Below, in pieces: positions 1-16,569 of a stretch of 64,000 nt of DNA (its first letter is position 1; each line of letters starts with the position of its first letter). The translations under genes and the position numbers were made by a program. The notes under the pieces are model-generated. The model searched no databases. It was not told the DNA's origin and saw only the letters and a list, made by a program, of their open reading frames with translations. Source of the stretch: Chaenocephalus aceratus (lineage: Eukaryota > Chordata > Actinopteri > Perciformes > Channichthyidae); assembly GCA_023974075.1 (NCBI GenBank), contig CM043800.1, positions 41,018,187-41,082,186 on the forward strand. The letters run 5' to 3'.

Positions 1-2622
1 GTGTATGTGTGGTGTCAGGTGTCAGTATGAGAGGATGACAGCGCGTCTAATTTTGATGTGGCCCAAGAGCCAATCACAATAATACCTGCGATGCAGTGAA
101 CCAATCACCTTTGAGGGGGGGGGGGAACCTATCGTTGATTAAACACTATCCAGTGTTTCCCCTACCATTGTCTTGGAGGGGAGCTGCGCCCCGCCAACGG
201 AGCCCCGCGCCCCCCCTGAAATTCAAGGTGTTTAAAAAATATATATAATTATTTTTATTTTTTTAATATATATATAGCACCAAATTGCAAATAATCTATA
301 ACTACTGTCACTTTTCACATTGAACATGTGCTCTTTTATTAAATAAACTAAACACTTTCATTTTAAGTTGTGAGTTTAGTGTTTTTGACCCTAAGAAACA
401 CTGATGCATTAATCAATAACAATAATCCACAGCTCCTCTCTGCTCCAGAGGATTTAAAAATATATATCCCAATGCCACAAAAACGCATCAGTGACATTGA
501 AATCTTGTCTCCAGAAAACAAAAAACTGAAACAAGCGGTATCAGTGACTGTGTGTTTGATGTGGCTCTTTGCAGTAACAGAGAAAACATGTGGCTCTTAA
601 CCTCTGACTGGTTGGCCACCCCTGCTCTATGCAATAACAAAGACATTTCTTTTATGCATGCATTAACAGCCTTAAGATTGTTGCGATCAGCAAGTAGAAT
701 CTTTGAACATTATTCTGCATTGCATTTCTCTTGGCGGAATGTACACTGTGTATCATCTAGGTTTGTGGAGCAGCACTGTGGTTTATGAACAGTGCCATAG
801 ATTCTACGTGGGATTAAGTTTAGAGCCATTCTACAACATAAACGTCGCCATTTTTGTATCACCTGCAGTATTCTTTTTAGTCTTGTGCTTGGGGTAATTG
901 TACTACTAGAAGGTGAGTATTCACTTGGATGCCTTACAAGTATACTAGATGTTCTGCATTTGCGCAGAGGCTCAATCACAATGTTGAGATAATATCTCTA
1001 TCTCTAAAGTACACTGTGGAGTATTTATAGGGGTTCTATAAGATATAATTGATTATGGTATTCATAATTAGGTTTCCATTAATGTGTATAATCACCTATA
1101 ACTATTTTTTGTTGTGATTAGCTTAGAATAAGCCCTTCATATATACATAGCGAGCCAGTCTATTCACTCTCTTCTCTTTGCCGTGTTACTACAGTACTTC
1201 AATCGGAAGAAAAAAAACACTGGCTCTAGAGAAGGCCTTTCATGTTGTTATGGCAATGGATGGCCACTGTAGGTTTTTGTACACGCTTATAAAGGGAGAG
1301 GTCCTCAGTTGGTTGCAATTTAGAAACCTCACTATTACACAGCGTACCTTTCAATTACATTGAATCAAATTCAGCGATGATTCGCCAAAATTAAATAAAC
1401 ATAACTTATCCCTGTGTCTACAGTAGTTGTATTGACAGGGAGCAGACACACTGATGAACATGTCTATTTCGAATGTAAGTTGAATTGGATAAATGATTAA
1501 ATAGTGCAAATGTATTTAGCTGTGTTCTGACACAGTGCTTTAAAACTTGAATGCACATATAGTCAACGTTCTTTTGGGGCACACAGTTCATGCAGGTCAT
1601 GACATTTGCATAATGTGCACCAGCTCAAAGCCCATTTCTACCTAGGGCTTTGAGCAGCAGATTTGTATTACGTAATTATGATCAGATATGGTCAGATATT
1701 ACATTTCTGTATCAAATGTAAATATTTTTTCAAAATTCAGAATGAACAAGTACAGGGCTGTTATTAATTATGCAGGCCAACACAAAAAAAAAGACATCAC
1801 ATACCACCAATGCAGCTTGATCCCTCAGGTGGGATGAAGTTGCATTTCTTTTTTGGGCCTGGACCCAGGTGTTTGCCTTTGTATCAAACTTCTCCATCTT
1901 TTTGTTAAGGCGCAGTTTGCGGGGCTGCACCGCCTTGCAGAACTTGCAAGTTTTGCATGCCACATTGAGTGACATGCAGCAGCTTGAACATTGCCTCGAA
2001 GTTGAACCTGGTCCTGGCATTCTTTTGGAGATAAAGACAAATAAAAGACAAGGTCATTTAAAACTGGGTTTCAAATTCAGAATGCAATCAAATACAAATA
2101 TTGACTAGTTTTCCTTTGTCTAGTCCGTGACTGTAAGTCCCTCCCCAAGCTACAACAAAAACTGTATCCTGTTTAGAATAGAATAAAAACACTTGCATTT
2201 TTATTTAATTTGAGTAAATTAATTTAGTATCAATGCAATAATGGCCCCTTACTTAGTGTTAGTACAATTTCAAAGCAAAGCTAAAATTCAGCGGTAAAAT
2301 ATTATGTAATCGAAACGTAAGGTTACACTTCTACTATCTTACAGGCTTGACCATGACATTGCACTGTAAAAGCACTGTCTTGAATTTGACAAAAATATAT
2401 GATAATGTTAATCTGTTGAAATCCTATATATAAAATTGTTTTTATAATATAATCTAGAATTATAGCAGTACTACAGTATAATACACTGCAACGTCGTCTA
2501 CTGTGTTACCAGCTCGAATAAGACCATTTTTTATTTCCCTGTAAGTTTTGCATAGACATACATATATGACACTGTTAGTCGATTGTAATGCTATATATAA
2601 ATCGTGAAAAGTGTAAGTTCTT

Positions 2623-2625
<3 letters not shown>
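1..2625. other. Gene-free repeat-rich stretch
   Basis: No supportable exon was seen. A hAT-like terminal motif, CAGTGTTTCCCCTA, starts at 151 and matches the left end of the element at 42109-42808. GGTTGGCCACCCCTG near 610-624 resembles the opposite end of another hAT-type repeat. Open frames here are short and lack recognisable domains or convincing splice sites. Confidence 0.5.

Positions 2626-2701
<76 letters not shown>
2626..2701. repeat. (GT)n microsatellite
   Basis: An uninterrupted GT dinucleotide run of about 38 units. Apparent poly-Thr/His frames across it come from the repeat itself and are not genes. Confidence 0.97.
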
Positions 2702-2704
<3 letters not shown>

Positions 2705-3679
2705 ATAAATACAAAAGAGAAAGTGGTAAAGAGACAGAGATGAAGATGGTACAAATTGGGAGAAGACAGGAAGAAATGTAGGGAATATAGCTCTGAGGAG
2801 GGAGAAGAGAAGAAATTGAAAAAGGCTCTTAAAAGTGCCGTTTGATATTTCTTTGGTAGGCACTAATCAATCAGGGGCGGACTGGAACAAGGACAGCTCT
2901 GAACGTTTTGTCCTAAATAGGACCACAACAATCAGCGTGCAGTAACAGTCTGAAGATGGTTGTCATGACATTTCTTCACAATACTATTAGTTGCCACTGT
3001 ATGCAAGTATGACAGCCACAATAGGCATTTTTCCAAGATTTGTATATACAGTGCCAAAAGTATTTAACTCAACATTTTCTTACATTCACTTGTTTTCCAA
3101 CACAGCATTTACATTGTTAGCAGTTATGTTTTGGTGTACTTCTAAAAAGGTAATTATTCTAAAGGTTCTTATTATACATCCATGGTCTGTAGTTAGTTTA
3201 TAGCATAACGTTAGCATTTTGCTTCTGGCCATTAGATTTATGATTTGAAAAGTATAAAAGTAGGGTAGATATGTGGAGATTATCCGGCTGAACAAAACGT
3301 GCATTTATAAAGCAGGTTCGTTTTCCACAGATCTTATTTCGAGCTATTTTCCAAAATCCTATGGAGAAATCCCATTGACTCTGAGACGAGGGAACTAATA
3401 GTTGTAAAATGCGAACTCACTTCCGGGTTATAGGACTCATCACTGCACTATATCTCCGGTCAAGTAAAGCTAATATGTGTTTAGCTAGCTCGTGCTTTAA
3501 AAAGATATGTAACTACAACTGATTTACTTGCAATAAACATTAAAAATATTGGAGGCATGCGGTGCAGCACATTACCTGCTTGGCGAAGTCAGACAGAGAG
3601 GAGGTTGGAGCAGATGTCCGGTGCGTTCATGGTCACCGGACAGTAATCGGTAGCATGGTGTTCACTTACTACGCGACCG

Positions 3680-4054
3680 CACAACGTAACGTACAGTAAA
3701 TCCACAACCACATAAATGGATTAACATCGATTTAGCTGGGGTAACACAAATAAATAAATAAATGAATGAATCTACTGGTTTCATAATTTGAACCAAAAGT
3801 GGTGCATTTTGCACTATTTTTTATTTATCTTTATTTATTTTCTTATTATGTCCTATTTATATTATGTTGCACTGTTGGAGGAGCTCGGGATCTAAGATTT
3901 GAAATGCCAAAATTACACTGTAGCTAGCATCTGATAACAAAAACCCTTGACCCTTGAACCTTAGTGGTGTTTATATTTCACGGACTTCAGTTGCTAAGAG
4001 ATCACACAACGTCACGTCCGTTATTTCCACAACAACACAAATGGATTAACATCG
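3680..4054. repeat. Diverged ~50-bp direct duplication
   Basis: The segments at about 3680-3731 and 4003-4054 share CACAACGT-ACGT, a TCCACAAC block and AAATGGATTAACATCG. They are diverged direct copies about 320 bp apart. Nothing coding was recognised in or between them. Confidence 0.5.
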
Positions 4055-4352
4055 TAGCCTTTGTTTCTGCTGAAAGAGGTCTCGACCAGCTAGAGCCACA
4101 AGAAAATCGGCGAAATCGAGTGTGAGGATTACAAAATAAATTAAAAACATCTAATTTTGACAATAAAAACCGACCAATAGGCGCGGTAGACCATTTGCTT
4201 GGCACTTCCGGGTATTTCTCCACTGGTTAACATGGGTTAACAATACCGTGTAGCTGTCACGCCTTTCACGTTTTGAAAAGACGAAACCGTGACATCTTCA
4301 CGTCTCCCAGCAATGGTAAAGCGTCACATGTTCACGTCTCGCCGTGATACCG

Positions 4353-5494
4353 GGGCCCTTTCTCATTTCTCGAACTCCCCTCCTCGACTCCCCTCCTCGA
4401 CTCCTATCCTCGATACTTAGTCCCGCCCACAGGAGATGCGAGCGGAGGAGCCGAGGAGGGGAACCGAGGAGAGAGGAGGGGAAGCAGCAGGCGGTTAGAG
4501 AAATGAGAACTCCTCTCCTCTGAGCGGTCATTTTAAAGAGACGTCCATTAATGATGACAGAAGGCACAGCAGCCTCTGTCTGATGGACAGATGTGTTCAT
4601 GATGACTTATATATTTACTTTGATTCATTCACAGTGCGGTATAATGAGACAATAACAGGCTACAGATGCGGACACGCACACACACATATATATGTGTATA
4701 TATTTATATAAATATATACAATTTCAGAATCAAACAGAGCACTCTCATAACTCGTAACACTATCAGAGACTGGATATATCCCCCCCTCTCCCCTCTGGTC
4801 GCTACAATGAGGACAATAAATTACGGGCCAAAAGTTGTATTTACAAGTATTAAAAGTAAGCAGAGGACACCAAACCAACTGAGACCTGTCTGTCCGCTGC
4901 ATCTACGCACACACTGTACCACACACACACACACGCACGCACGCACGTACAGCTCCTAAAACAGGCTACAGCCGTTGTGTATTTTATTGTGAAGCACTAA
5001 ATGGTTTTAGAAAAATATCGACTCTTTGTTTGTAGATATCTACTAAACTAAAGCAAATAAAGAGAGTAGGCCTGTTCTACTGAGCGATATATATTATACA
5101 CACTGCTCTGCTTTCTGCACCCTCACAGCTGTTCTCTCTGGAAACATCGCGTCGCGATGAGAGCAGTTAATAAAATAATATCCAGGGGACGCATGCAGAG
5201 CTGTGATTGGCTGAGATAAGTCCGGCCGTGTGTCACGACTCTTTGAAACATCTCTGTTCCCGGAAATGCATCCGCGAAGGAGCCGTGGAGGACCATGGAG
5301 GACCCATCAGTGTATCCTCGGTTATAGCTCCTCCAGAGAGGCTCCTCGATGCTCGATGCTCGGTCCTCGACGTGCATTTAGAGAAATGGGATGTCCTTCA
5401 ACATGGCGCGCTAAAATTCATTTCCGGGTCACTACCGGAGGACAGAGGAGTCGAGGAGTCGAGGAGGGGGATTTGATGAAATGAGAAAGGGCCC
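4353..5494. mobile_element. Non-autonomous DNA transposon with GGGCCCTTTCTCATTT ends
   Basis: The left end reads GGGCCCTTTCTCATTT and the right end is its inverse (GAAATGAGAAAGGGCCC). Behind both ends lie imperfect inverted subrepeats rich in CCTCCTCGACTCC on the left and GGAGTCGAGGAGG on the right. The interior has no transposase I recognise. A clean target-site duplication could not be settled because G/C runs blur the boundaries. Confidence 0.6.
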
Positions 5495-5499
5495 GGGTT

Positions 5500-5878
5500 G
5501 AATTTAAAACAAACAAGCTATTGTCAGAGTCAGTTATAAAGAATATAAGGAGGGCTTACTATTTCCTATACAATGAATGATATTTAACAATAAAGAATGA
5601 CAATATTACTCATATATCAGACAAAGATATGTTTGAAAATTACTTAAATATATATTTATATTTATCGTAATTCAAATATGAACGTCAAAAGTCGGAATAT
5701 GCCAATATTTTTTTCTTATTATCTTATTTGCTAAACGTTCTTGTTTAGTAATATGCATGTGTTGTATTATTCTACTACGTCTATTTATTAATGTTCAGCA
5801 ATAACCACGTTTTCCCAGTACATCCATGGGACTGAAGTTCTTAGGTGGGGTGATTCCGCTTTGAACAGGAATTGTGTT
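5500..5878. other. AT-rich spacer upstream of the tubulin gene
   Basis: No exon or recognised repeat was seen. The sequence is AT-rich and abuts the duplicated tubulin segment that starts near 5879. Confidence 0.4.
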
Positions 5879-5930
5879 AGCCAGTGTTCTTGTTTTCCAT
5901 GTGCTCAATAAAGTTTCTTTAAAAAAAGAA

Positions 5931-6060
5931 TTCAACCAATCAGAAGTGGACCCACTTGTCTTTTCATCCAATCAGATTCCGCAGCAATCGTGCCGGTAAG
6001 ATATATAAATAGCCCCGCCTAGAAAAAATACACCTGATACTTCTTACCTGCTGGACTCAG
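5931..6060 (+). promoter_or_regulatory. Alpha-tubulin core promoter (two CCAAT boxes, TATA box)
   Basis: CCAAT boxes lie at 5936-5940 and 5968-5972, both in the context CCAATCAG, followed by TATATAAAT at 6002-6010 about 120 bp before the start codon. The spacing suits a TATA promoter with transcription starting near 6030-6040 (inferred). The same arrangement is repeated at 60426-60501. An AATAAAG motif just upstream (near 5908) could be the polyadenylation signal of a lost upstream tandem copy. Confidence 0.75.
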
Positions 6061-6130
6061 AAAGGCTCTGTGTGAGAGATAGCTTTGCCTCTTCTTTATC
6101 TAGACACTCTGTCTTCACAACTTCAGGAAA

Positions 6131-9490
<3,360 letters not shown>

Positions 9491-9569
9491 TGTCTTTATT
9501 AATGTCAAGTAAATAAAGTTGTTTGACTGAACCTGTGCTTTCCTCTCTCAATGAATCCACTGTAAGCAT

Positions 9570-12500
9570 GGCCGACCCGTCCAGAGGGGTTGGATGTGTT
9601 CACTTGCTCAGTTCAAGCAAATGTGTTTTCGCACAGATGCTATTACTCAATTCAGTCACTAGGAGGCAGTGGTGTTCAACATGTATATCTCTTCTCTGCA
9701 CAGACCAGGCATGGAGTCCAGTTCAATGTACTGCTAGATTAATCACTAAATGATTTCCCAACATCAGATGATTCAAGAGTCACTTTGCATATCTTACGTT
9801 GACTTATTTAAGATTGGATTTGTGCGTTACGTGAGAAGAACAGAGTCCTAACCCCGGCCTGATCTCCAATGGGGTGTGGCATCACTCTGGCCCGAGGGGG
9901 GGTAATGGGGCGGGGGAGGTGGGGCTCTCATGCTGGCAGACAGGTGGTGTTTAAAGTACTTGGTTCTGTGTTCGCAGACTGGAAGCAAGGCCTTAGGAAC
10001 CATGTGAAGCGACATCGAACAGGCTACATAGTGTCGTTAGGAGATGAGTGTTAAACGGTTTGTTTTTTCAGTTCTGTAATCATTCACCATGTTCGCTTAC
10101 AAATAAATGCTTGTTCTTGACATGAAGCCGAGATATTTAATGTCATTAAAACAAAATGGACTCTACAATACACAGACCTAAATGAATACATTCCTGTCGC
10201 CTCTTCGGTACTTCATGGATTTTGTGCCTTATGATCAGTTATCGGGCAGAAACGCATTCCAGATAAGAAATGTTTTAACGCTCGTGAAATGTCACTTCAT
10301 GCGTTACTTAGAACGACTCCCAACCAGTTTGTTAATCTGCAAAGGAAGTGAATGTTAAAACCTGTTCTTCTCAAAAGCAAAGTGTGAAATGGCTCAGAGA
10401 TAATGTGTGGAGGCTGCTCTTCTCACCGGAACACATGGCGTTAAGAACCATTCAATGCGTTTCTCCATCTCACAATCATGAGGTAATTGGACTGTTTGGG
10501 AAATTAATAAATGTAGCTTTGCGTAACTGCCACTTCAAAATGATACAACAATACAGACGCACACACGGTGCCCTCATGCGCACAGGGTGACCTATCTGGC
10601 TCCACTACACGCCCTGAAATAAGGCATTGTGAATCAGAACGGACGCTTTACTAAAACATTCATCACATTGTTCACAGGCCAAAACATCCCCTTCTGTTGT
10701 GTTTCCATATCTCTAGTTTGCTCATTCTATTGAAGAACACACACGGCTCATTTCAAACACAACGGGAACAAAGTTTCACGGTGTGGGACACCAGTCTCAA
10801 TGCAATCAGTTGAAGTGTAACTGGACTTGCTTTGGAGCCTGAAGAGACCGAGCAGCAGCAAGATGAGAACACTGGCTCAATGTTGCACCATGTCAGCAGT
10901 TTCCTGTTGAACATTGTAGATCGTTAAAACAATAATACCAGTAATCTTCACACGTCTGCTGCAGTGTCAAGTTTAAGGCAGGGTGGAGAGAATATTCAGT
11001 TTGTATGTTGTTAACATTCTTCATAATACAACACACCTCGTGACAAAGTGTAATGATCTTTCCGGTCTAAGCGGCCAGTGTGTGCCGATGAAGGGTTAAT
11101 CCTTTCTTTTGCCAACATGTGACTTCTTTAGCGCTGCTTCTTGTGAGGTAAGCACAGAGGACACACTCTGCCATCCAGCCCCGACTTCAACATGCAGACA
11201 TCCTTGTAGGGGCCAATGAACTGTGGGTATAAAGGTAGGAACCTGTGTGTGTTGGGGAGGGGTTCCGCCGGAAGGATACAGTTTTTGAGCACACACGGAG
11301 AACACACACACACGGGATTACAAGCAAAGCAAAGGTATTGTGTAAACGGTGATATCGTGTGGTGAATATGGAAAGAAGCAAGTCAATGGAAATAAATGGA
11401 CTGTTTCAAACTGGAAACTTTGTTTCTGACCTTTATTCGGCAGCACACTTGTGTGCGTCAATTCCACTTCCACCCACCCAGCGGATCCTCAGAGGCTTAA
11501 AGCGTTGGCTAGCCTCTGCAATCATCATATCAGACGTTCTGAATCAGGTTCATGTCCTTCAGTTTGTCAAGAGGAGCTTCACATGGCAGCGATCTGCGTG
11601 AGGAGGCTTCTTCTTCTCTTCTTCTCTCTGGTCCTGACGGAGGAGGAGGAGGAGGAGGAGGCGTCTCTCTCCAACACGTCTGCCGAGTGGTGACCTGCAG
11701 ATTAAAACACCATTTGTATTTTAGTATTCCCTCAAGTTTGTATACCGTGTTATTTTAATCACATTTATGTGTTTATTAATGACCTGAGGTGGACGATGTC
11801 TCGTGACAAAATGTGTAGGAAGAGAATGGCCAGGTTGAGAAGGATGACCGTGCAAATATCATTATGGTGGTGGTTAAAGCACGTTATTGAAATGTATTTT
11901 TATTATTAGATATTAATAGGAGACACAGACAGACAAACTAATAAGGCTTTATTTAAACATTAAAGAATACTTTAGGTTAAGGTCTTATTTTGAATAAGAA
12001 AAAAGCTTTGGGGGTATAAATATTAAGCCTGACAAAGTACTAATATATTGCTTTCCTGCAATGTTAACTACTGTATGTTTAAGCACTTATTTTAACTGAT
12101 ATTATACGTATTATACTCTTATAAGATGTATGTAGATAGTATAAGAAATGTGCAGAATACGACAGTTTAATGGTGGAGGTATACACACATATTGATAGAT
12201 GTCTTGGAATGCACTGTTGAGGAACCGGCGACCCAAGTTTTTCATCTCCGACCTTGTCAGGTATTGAATATTCAATAAATGAAGAACACAGAATTTGTGT
12301 GATTTATACTAAATGATTTACAAATAAACACCACTGCATATTTACAGCTGTTACACATGCTGATGTAACGCAAATGTTTCCAATTTGGGATCAATAAAGT
12401 ATATATTATAACTTTACCCCTGCCTATGCCGTGAGCTGATTATGGAGCCTTCATTGTAACAGTAATTCAGATGCAATTAGCCTATAAAAGGCCTCAAATT

Positions 12501-12640
12501 GGAAGCACTGTCTGGGCCGTCTTTCTCACTCAATTCTGCAATAAGTAGATCTCGCCTTTCACCTAGTCCTAGGCTGAGGTCGGTGATCTTGGGCTTAAAA
12601 AGGTTGGTGACCACTGCCATAGTGTATTATAGTGGACATC
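9570..12640. other. Gene-poor spacer
   Basis: No convincing exon was seen. It holds a short (GGA)n run near 11638-11660 and a hAT-like terminal motif GGTTGGTGACCACTG near 12601-12616. Open frames are short, without domains or matched splice sites. Confidence 0.45.
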
Positions 12641-12649
12641 TGCAATCCT

Positions 12650-13262
12650 AGAAACAAGATAACATTAGGATAATCAATTTATACAACTCATGTAAAAATC
12701 TAACCACTGATATATTTAAAGAAATAGCAGGCAATAAACATAGGAAGGAAGTTTGGTGTGGTGATTTCAATGCACACAACAGTCTATGGGGCAGCAACCA
12801 TACAGACAGTAACGGAAATATAGTGGAAGAAATGCTGGAGGAAAGAACACTAGTATGCCTTAATGATGGACATGGCACAAGAGTAGATGTACACAGGGGG
12901 AAAGTCTCATGCCTGGATCTGACATTAGTGTCAAACTGTTTGGTTCATACATGCGAATGGTTTGTTTTGAATAACTCCACTGTAGGAAGTGACCATTATC
13001 CAGTGCTTACTAAAATGAATGATAATGTGTATATATGCAGGAAGGAGGTGTAATAACCAGGTGGTGCTTTGCTAAAGCTGATTGGGGGAAATGTAGGATA
13101 TGGTGTGAGGAGTCTGTACACCTGCTAACATCAGAGGGAAGCGTAGAGGTCATTACAAGCCAAATAACGCAACATATACTAAATGCAGCAGAGAACAGTA
13201 TACCCAAAACAACAACCAAGGGTAGGAAGAAAGTGGTGCCATGGTGGAATCCAAACAAACGA
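12650..13262 (+). mobile_element. LINE endonuclease remnant (I/Jockey-like)
   Basis: The frame around 12745-13050 contains the endonuclease motifs GDFNAHNSLWGS and SDHYPV, typical of APE-type non-LTR retrotransposons that cut target DNA. After a stop and a frame change the sequence continues from about 13045 to 13262 with the post-endonuclease linker ending VPWWNPN. No reverse transcriptase follows, so this is a truncated, dead copy just upstream of the zinc-finger gene. The clade assignment is by motif style only. Confidence 0.7.
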
Positions 13263-13693
13263 TAGCTGGGGATTCTGGGTAGTGTAGTGTCTTTTGTTTA
13301 GCTCATAGATTAAAGAGTTGGAATGATGTGATGATTCATACTCATGTACAGTAGGTGGCGGTAGGCACCTTTTTAAGTTGTTTGCATTCCGCCAAAAACA
13401 AGAGAAGAAGAAGATATCACCAGCTGTTCGTCCCACATTTTAGTCGGGAACGGCGTCTCGTCGCTACGGGTTCTCTATCTGTGTGTTCCTGAGAAAGTGT
13501 GTGTGAGCTCCAGCACTACTGATCCATCATCTGTGTGTTTGGATAAACCTCTGAATGGACTGTGTGCTCTTTTTTCTGGAGTGTTTACCTCGGACTATAG
13601 GAGCTAGCTTAGCATGCTAGCTGGAAACACGTTAGCAACGCCAGTTAGATTGAGAGAGAAACGGTGTGTTTAACGGAGCTTGATCTAGTAAAC

Positions 13694-14930
13694 ATGAGTA
13701 AAGTCCAAATGCTGCTGTCGTTGAAGAAGCAGCGACTCACTGCTGCTGCTGAAGAGATATTTGCTTTGTTTGAAAAAACGATAGCCGAGTACGAGGAGGA
13801 GCTGTCTCTTTCCAAAGAGGAGAACAAGAGACTCCAGAAACTTCTGGACGCTGTTTTACAGCCTCGGCTTCAGATACCCAGAGCAGGTCTGTTCCCTTTA
13901 CCCTTAATTAACACTTTACACTCTTCAGTAGCACTTTATTATCACATTAATAACACTTTAGACCCTTTATCAGCACTTGCTGCAGGTAGTAGATCCTGAA
14001 GTAAAAGTACACACCAAACACCACACTGAAAATACTCCATTATTGTTTTCAAAGCCCTAAATGGGCTGGCTCCGGCCTATATAGCTGAACTCCTCCAGCG
14101 CTACACCCCAGCCAGAGCTGCTGATAGTGCCCAAGACCAGGCTCAAAACCCGAGGGCACCGAGCCTTCGCAGCTGGCCCTAGGCTCTGGAACACTCTGCC
14201 GCTCCATGTGAGGTCGGCCCAGACCCTAGGGGTTTTTAAATCTACTCTTAAAACACACTTCTTCTCCCTGGCCTTTTAGTCAGAGCGGAGCACGACTCCT
14301 GACGTTTCCCTGTGTTTTTTATATATCGGTTGTAATGTATTGTCTTTTATTGTGATTGTAGTAATGTGTTTTTATGTGATTGTAGTATTTATTACATGTA
14401 CAGCACTTTGGCCCGGCCAAAAATCGCTTTTAAATGTGCTTTATAAATAAACTTTGATTGGATTTACAAGTTAAAGTACTGTATGTAAGTATTATTAGAC
14501 ACATGTACTTTTATTATGATAATTAAAATGTATTACGTTAGAGCAAACCTACCAAAATAAATATATTTATAAAAATACATACATTGAATAATATGCCATT
14601 TAATTTACTGATTTAAATATTACCCATACATGTAGGCACTAGTGGTTTAAATGTGACATCATTTGATAATTTAGTTTTAATGTGCTTCTTTATTCACCTT
14701 TTCTTTTAAATGTGAAAAAGCAAATACAAATAAATACTTTGGATTAATTAAAATTGCTCGAGGATAATTCATAAAGAAATCAATGAATAAATATGTTCAA
14801 TAATAAATTAAACACATCTAAAATGTTACTTGTTAAAGAATAGGGGAACTAGTACAAAGGTCATTAGGTAAAAACATGTTAATATAAATGAATGTAAAAT
14901 CTCATCAATCAATTATTGCCAACATGTATT

Positions 14931-14968
<38 letters not shown>

Positions 14969-16491
14969 GTCATTTTCGAGCCTGAGACCTGAAAAACAGG
15001 CTCGAGGCTTAACAGGTTAATACTTGCATACTTTTACTTAAATAAGGTTTGAATGCAGGATTTGTATTTGTAACAGAGTATTGTAATTCTCTACTGTAGG
15101 CGTAGTGTATCTGTGAACGATCCCAAATACAATTCATTGTTTACATTGCAGCTAGTGCTACGCCAGAAGAAGAAAAAACGTTTTCATTCTTAACTGGAAG
15201 TGGAAAGGGGCAGGCCTACATAAGGTGAATTGAGCCAACACAAATACACAATAGGTGCGACTAAGAAAGATAATGTGAAAATATAAAAACAAAGGCATTA
15301 ATTAGGGCTGCAAAATGTCTCCCATTGTAATGGTGATTACATTTTTAAATGCTAACACTTAACAGTTTGTTCTGACTGTGTGTTTCCTGTTTCCTGCAGA
15401 TGTCCAGCTGCTGGTGGTGGTTAAAGAAGAGTTTCTCCCTGACCAGCAGGAGTGGAGCCCCAGTCTGGACCCGGAGGACCCAGAGCCCCCCCCCACACAT
15501 TAAGCAGGAACTGGAGGAACTCAGGATCAGTCAGGAGGGAGAGCAGCTTCAGGAACTGGAGGAGGCTGAGATCACCAAGTCCACTTTCACTCCTGACCCT
15601 GTGAAGAGTGAAGATGATAAAGAGAAACCTCAGTCCTCTCAGCCTCATCAAAGACAAACTGAACACATGGAAACAGAAGCTGATGGAGATGACTGTCGAG
15701 GACCAGAACCAGCCAGCATCTCAGATCCAGAGAGCAGTTTACAACCAACGACTGAGGACGACACTGGAGACTCTTCTGAACCTGGCACTGAAGACAGTGC
15801 TGATTGGAAGGAGACCAGAGAACCTGCATCAGGCTCAAACTCACTGAAAAATAGACATGAATCTGTCACTTATCCACAACGTAGTGCTGAAAATAAACCA
15901 TTCAGCTGCACAGTCTGTAAGAAAGCTTTTTCACTGAGTGCACAATTAAAGAAACACATGAGAGTCCACACAGGAGAGAAACCACACAGCTGCTCAGTCT
16001 GTAAGACAGCTTTTTCACCGAGTGCACATTTAAAGGCACACATGAGAATCCACACAGGAGAGAAACCATTCAGCTGCTCAGTCTGTAAGAAAGCTTTTTC
16101 ACCGAGTGCACATTTAAAGGCACACATGAGAGTCCACACAGGAGAGAAACCACACAGCTGCTCAGTCTGTAAGAAAGCTTTTTCACAGAGTGCAGATTTA
16201 AAGGCACACATGAGAGTCCACACAGGAGAGAAACCACACAGCTGCTCAGTCTGTAAGAAAGCTTTTTCACTGAGTGGAAATTTAAAGACACACATGAGAG
16301 TCCACACAGGAGAGAAAGCATTCAGCTGCTCAGTCTGTAAGAAAGCTTTTTCACTGAGTGGAAATTTAAAGAAACACATGAGAGTCCACACAGGAGAGAA
16401 AGCACACAGATGCTCAGTCTGTAAGAAAGCTTTTTCACGGAGTCATAGTTTAAAGGCACACATGAGAGTCCACACAGGAGAGGAAAAATAG
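13694..16491 (+). CDS. C2H2 zinc-finger protein, two exons, frame broken at a C9 run
   Basis: Exon 1 (13694-13886) encodes a start typical of fish C2H2 zinc-finger genes: MSKVQMLLSLKKQRLTAAAE then a Glu/Lys-rich coiled helix, ending at donor GTCTGT. Exon 2 begins at 15400 after TTCCTGCAG. Seven tandem C-x2-C-x12-H-x3-H fingers run from about 15910 to 16470, joined by TGEK(P/A) linkers. Base-contact positions (-1,2,3,6) read LAQK, PAHA, PAHA, QADA, LGNT, LGNK and RHSA. The frame entering from exon 1 (DVQLLVVVKEE...) hits TAA at 15501, right after nine C's (15486-15494); with eight C's it would run into the finger frame. So either the allele is broken or the run length is an assembly error. The product would be a nuclear DNA-binding protein, target unknown. 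Confidence 0.8.
14040..14465 (+). mobile_element. 3' end of an L2/Maui-type LINE inside the zinc-finger intron
   Basis: The sequence encodes the C-terminal tail seen after reverse transcriptase in fish L2-type LINEs (ALNGLAPAYIAELL, then LRSW, FFSLAF in shifted frames). A 3'UTR follows, ending in AAATAAACTTTGATTGGATT. Frame shifts are present. It is 5'-truncated, as is usual for such insertions. Confidence 0.65.
14937..14967. repeat. (TA)n microsatellite
   Basis: A TA dinucleotide run within the zinc-finger intron. Confidence 0.9.
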
Positions 16492-16563
16492 AGCTGCAAT
16501 GTTTGTGACAAAAGATTTAAATGGCATAATCGTTTCAAAAGACATAAGTGTGTTGGTCGTTAG
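16492..16563 (+). pseudogene. Degenerate eighth zinc finger beyond a premature stop
   Basis: Directly after the TAG at 16489-16491 the same frame stays open to a second TAG at 16561-16563. It encodes CNVCDKRFKWHNRFKRHKC, the family's usual terminal degenerate finger, with Cys instead of the last His, ending VGR. The TAG occupies the place of the Tyr or Phe that normally precedes the finger's first Cys. This suggests a recent nonsense change that removed the natural C terminus. Confidence 0.75.
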
Positions 16564-16569
16564 CTGCTT

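Noticed and set aside
15870..16391. Minus-strand 173-codon frame
   Set aside because: Mirror of the tandem zinc-finger repeats on the plus strand.
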